A DNA stretch of 64,000 nucleotides from Gordonia rhizosphera NBRC 16068 (GTDB lineage: Bacteria; Actinomycetota; Actinomycetes; Mycobacteriales; Mycobacteriaceae): contig NZ_BAHC01000135.1 in NCBI RefSeq assembly GCF_000298195.1, forward strand, positions 1 to 64,000, written 5' to 3'. This document shows positions 62,262 to 64,000 of the stretch, piece after piece. The notes beneath the pieces are model-generated. The model had not been told where the DNA came from. It did no database searches and worked only from the letters and a program-made list of their open reading frames with translations. The position numbers and the translations under genes were made by a program. The first letter of the stretch is position 1; each line of letters opens with the position of its first letter.

Positions 62262-62363
62262 ATGGCGACCAAGAAGCAGACCGCACAGACCCCCGCCCAC
62301 AAGCGTCGTCGCGTCCACCGCTGGGACCCGCGGACCCGTCGCTGGATCTGGGAATGGAAGTGA
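62262..62363 (+). CDS. 33-residue basic Trp/Arg-rich peptide
   Basis: ATG 62262 follows GAAGGAGA. The peptide (MATKKQTAQTPAHKRRRV ... ending WEWK) has about 11 basic residues and a C-terminal RWDPRTRRWIWEWK. It has its own ribosome site and is followed by a strong terminator at 62398-62439, so it looks like a deliberate single-gene unit. Composition suggests nucleic acid binding. I associate similar short genes with mycolate actinobacteria but cannot name the family. Confidence 0.7.
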   Translation: MATKKQTAQTPAHKRRRVHRWDPRTRRWIWEWK

Positions 62364-62397
62364 GCTGACGCCCGCTCTCACCAGGTACCGGATACCC

Positions 62398-62439
62398 CGC
62401 CGCAGACCGCCGAGATCACCTTCTCGGCGGTCTGCGGCG
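62398..62439 (+). terminator. Strong hairpin terminator after the basic peptide
   Basis: An 18-bp perfect inverted repeat (62398-62415 and 62422-62439) with a 6-base loop lies 35 bases after the peptide stop. It separates that unit from the NTF2-like gene 16 bases downstream. Confidence 0.85.
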
Positions 62440-62454
62440 TCCTATGGTGGAGTG

Positions 62455-62958
62455 ATGAGGTCATCCGACGATGCTGGCCGCCGTCTCGACGCGCTCGATC
62501 AGATCGAGGCGATCAAACGGCTCAAGCATCGCTACTGGCGGGCCTGCGACGCCAAGGATCCGGTGACCTTCCGCGCATCCTTCATCAAGTCAGGCGCCCG
62601 TATAGACTACGGCCTGCTCGGCACCTTCGACGACGCCGACGCGTTGACCGAGGTCTTCTGTCAGGTCGCACTGCTCACCGTCGACGGCAGCTACGTCATC
62701 TTCGATATGCACCACGGACTGCACCCCGACATCACCCTCACCTCCGGCACCACCGCAACCGGCCGCTGGACCCTACAGTTCCGGCAGATCAACCTGCTCG
62801 ACTGGACCGAGACGCTCATGACCGGCGACTACGACGACGCCTACGTCGTCGAGGAGGGGGAGTGGAAGATGTCGGCCTGCATCTTCACCGAGCGCTGGTC
62901 GTTGCGCCGTCCGCTCGGTGACGGTGCCGAACTGCATCCCGGCACCTTCGTCACGTAG
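62455..62958 (+). CDS. NTF2/SnoaL-like protein
   Basis: 167 residues from ATG 62455. AIKRLKHRYWRACDAKDPVTFRASFIKSG near 19 is the typical SnoaL-like first helix pair and cone entrance. FDMHHGLHPDITLTSGTTATGRW near 80, RQINLLDWTETLMTGDYDDAYV near 105 and GEWKMSACIFTERWSL near 135 give the cone strands. Members are isomerases, dehydratases or binding proteins of steroids and polyketides; the His pair near 83 might be catalytic, but no reaction can be assigned. No operon partner is visible. Confidence 0.8.
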   Translation: MRSSDDAGRRLDALDQIEAIKRLKHRYWRACDAKDPVTFRASFIKSGARIDYGLLGTFDDADALTEVFCQVALLTVDGSYVIFDMHHGLHPDITLTSGTTATGRWTLQFRQINLLDWTETLMTGDYDDAYVVEEGEWKMSACIFTERWSLRRPLGDGAELHPGTFVT

Positions 62959-62970
62959 TGGTCAGCCGAA

Positions 62971-63792
62971 TCACCCCCGCGGCGGCCACGGGACGAGCAT
63001 CGAGGTCCTGTGCTGATAGTCGGCATACGCCGCGTACTTCGACGCCGAGATGGACTCGGTGAACTTCGTCGACCCGACGAACAGCAGGCTCAGCAGCAGC
63101 GCACCGGCGATGGTCGGGTTGATCGCGCCACCCCAGAACCCGAGGCCTGATGACACCGCGGCCACCGCGCCCAGGCAGTAGACCATCCACCACTGAGCCT
63201 GCTCGCAGAAGAAGTTCGGATGGCGGCTGTAGCGAAACAGGCCGGTCGTCAGGAAACCTGGCTCGAGCATGCCGCCTGCCCGTTGTTTGGCCGCATGAAA
63301 ATTCCACTGCTGCTGGTCGGCGATGGCCTCACCGACCAGAAACATCGCAAACAGCAGTGCGAACACGACGTCCCAGATCGTCAGTGTCGTCGGATGCGCC
63401 CACGCCGTGTAGGCGGGCATCGCGATGAGGACCAGCAGCGCGTTCTGGTAGAGCACGATGAAGAACAGATTGAACAGCCGGAACTGGCTGGGTGACATAC
63501 GTTCTCGCAGCACGGCCCAGCGGTAGTCCTCGACGCCGGCGTAGCCGCCCTTGCGGGCGAAGTTGAAGGTCAGCCGAATGCCCCACACCGTCACCAGGAT
63601 CGACATCAACACCAGCCGTCCCGCGTCGCGGCCGTCGCTGACCGCGGCGATCGCGAAGACCCACACATAGACGACCGGCACGATCGACCACAGCCGGTCC
63701 ACCCACGGCGTGTCTCCGGTGATCTCCGAGGCCACCCAGCAGAAGACACACGCCACCGCGGCGATGGCAAGGACGATCCATACCGGTTCCAT
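62971..63792 (-). CDS. DUF1295 integral membrane protein (steroid reductase/ICMT-like fold)
   Basis: 273 residues from ATG 63792; the frame stays open further into the tandem repeat upstream but that part is not considered coding. Seven or so transmembrane helices, and near the C-terminus the signature GLFRYSRHPNFFCEQAQWW and FTESISASKYAAYADYQHRTSML, as in DUF1295 proteins. These share a fold with 3-oxo-5-alpha-steroid 4-dehydrogenases and isoprenylcysteine methyltransferases. The substrate is unknown, but a lipid or steroid is likely. Single-gene unit, convergent with the NTF2-like gene. Confidence 0.9.
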   Translation of the reverse strand: MEPVWIVLAIAAVACVFCWVASEITGDTPWVDRLWSIVPVVYVWVFAIAAVSDGRDAGRLVLMSILVTVWGIRLTFNFARKGGYAGVEDYRWAVLRERMSPSQFRLFNLFFIVLYQNALLVLIAMPAYTAWAHPTTLTIWDVVFALLFAMFLVGEAIADQQQWNFHAAKQRAGGMLEPGFLTTGLFRYSRHPNFFCEQAQWWMVYCLGAVAAVSSGLGFWGGAINPTIAGALLLSLLFVGSTKFTESISASKYAAYADYQHRTSMLVPWPPRG

Positions 63793-63823
63793 ACTCCGAG
63801 AGTAGGGACTATGCGAGTCGATC

Positions 63824-64000
63824 GTGCGCACTCCAGCGTTGATCGTGCATACCCCAGCGTCGAGCGTGCGCGCCGCAGTGTCGAGCGTGCGCACCGCAAC
63901 GTCGAGCGTGCGCAGCACTGCGTTGATCGTGCGCGCCGCAGCGTTGATCGTGCGCTCCGCAGTGTCGAGCGTGCGCACCGCAGCGTCGATCGTGCGCGCC
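63824..64000. repeat. 21-bp tandem repeat at the window edge
   Basis: Eight 21-bp units starting GTGCGC, consensus GTGCGCaCCGCAGcGTcGA(G/T)C, then a ninth cut by the window end. The 21-bp period equals seven codons, so several frames stay open (RTLDxAA repeats on the minus strand), but nothing indicates translation. The array lies upstream of the DUF1295 gene. Confidence 0.85.

Noticed and set aside
63793-63978. N-terminal extension of the DUF1295 protein through the tandem repeat
   Set aside because: The repeat is open in several frames simply because its length is a multiple of three; the membrane protein has a natural start at 63792.
63824-64000. CRISPR array
   Set aside because: The 21-bp units are contiguous, with no variable spacers and no cas genes nearby.

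Overview
The window is high-GC DNA with actinobacterial gene style: GTG starts, ATGA/GTGA stop-start overlaps, and several gene families first named from Mycobacterium smegmatis (the MSMEG_05xx set). A mycolate-containing actinobacterium close to Gordonia, Rhodococcus or Mycobacterium fits best. I favour a Gordonia-like chromosome, but the species call is inference. No rRNA, tRNA or CRISPR array was found.

Layout. 1-9 kb is decayed accessory DNA: the tail of a 2-oxoglutarate/IPNS-type oxygenase with a strong terminator, a broken RNase H-like fragment, an HTH + DUF3800-like pair, a single-base-frameshifted unknown gene, an integrase C-terminal remnant and an RluA-type pseudouridine synthase with at least three lesions. 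An intact FtsX/LolD-type ABC exporter follows. 9.1-11.8 kb is a polyhydroxyalkanoate (PHA) locus whose phaC synthase is frameshifted. 11.9-17.2 kb is an Entner-Doudoroff operon (zwf-edd-eda) divergent from a ROK repressor. 17.4-24.5 kb carries a DUF2235 hydrolase, an SDR/acyl reductase pair that looks able to make fatty aldehydes or alcohols, a pirin-MarR operon with a clear operator, and an alpha/beta hydrolase.

24.6-27.6 kb is a surface module: class F sortase, a Pro/Cys-rich secreted protein with a sorting-like tail, and an ECF sigma factor fused to a membrane/extracytoplasmic domain. The sigma gene and the secreted-protein gene share a near-identical promoter, so the sigma factor probably drives both. 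27.7-32.4 kb holds a truncated SDR, a palindromic MITE-like element, a five-gene coupled operon for flavin-dependent electron transfer (small secreted protein, ApbE, ferric-reductase-like membrane protein, NuoF-like protein, ferredoxin), and three unannotated paralogous 21-residue hydrophobic peptide genes around it. The peptides are the most novel item here.

32.6-42.5 kb carries lipid/acyl-CoA catabolism genes (SDR, acyl-CoA dehydrogenase, APH-like kinase, TetR; then acyl-CoA synthetase and a phosphotriesterase-like hydrolase). The two operons share a TTCAAGTTCAAG promoter motif. A 1146-residue membrane patatin lies between them. 42.7-48.6 kb has a histidine phosphatase, a Gre factor, TetR + HNH, a FAD oxidoreductase and a secretory-lipase-family protein.

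48.9-56.6 kb is a complete Nit1C-type nitrilase cluster (MSMEG_0572, nitrilase, 0570, 0569, 0568, 0567, a second nitrilase-fold protein without catalytic Cys, and the 0565 glycosyltransferase). It has a GlnR-like box upstream and related palindromes on both sides. 56.7-64 kb has a phosphodiesterase, a SWIM-SNF2 helicase, a 5'-nucleotidase, a 33-residue basic peptide, an NTF2-like protein, a DUF1295 membrane protein and a 21-bp tandem repeat running off the window.
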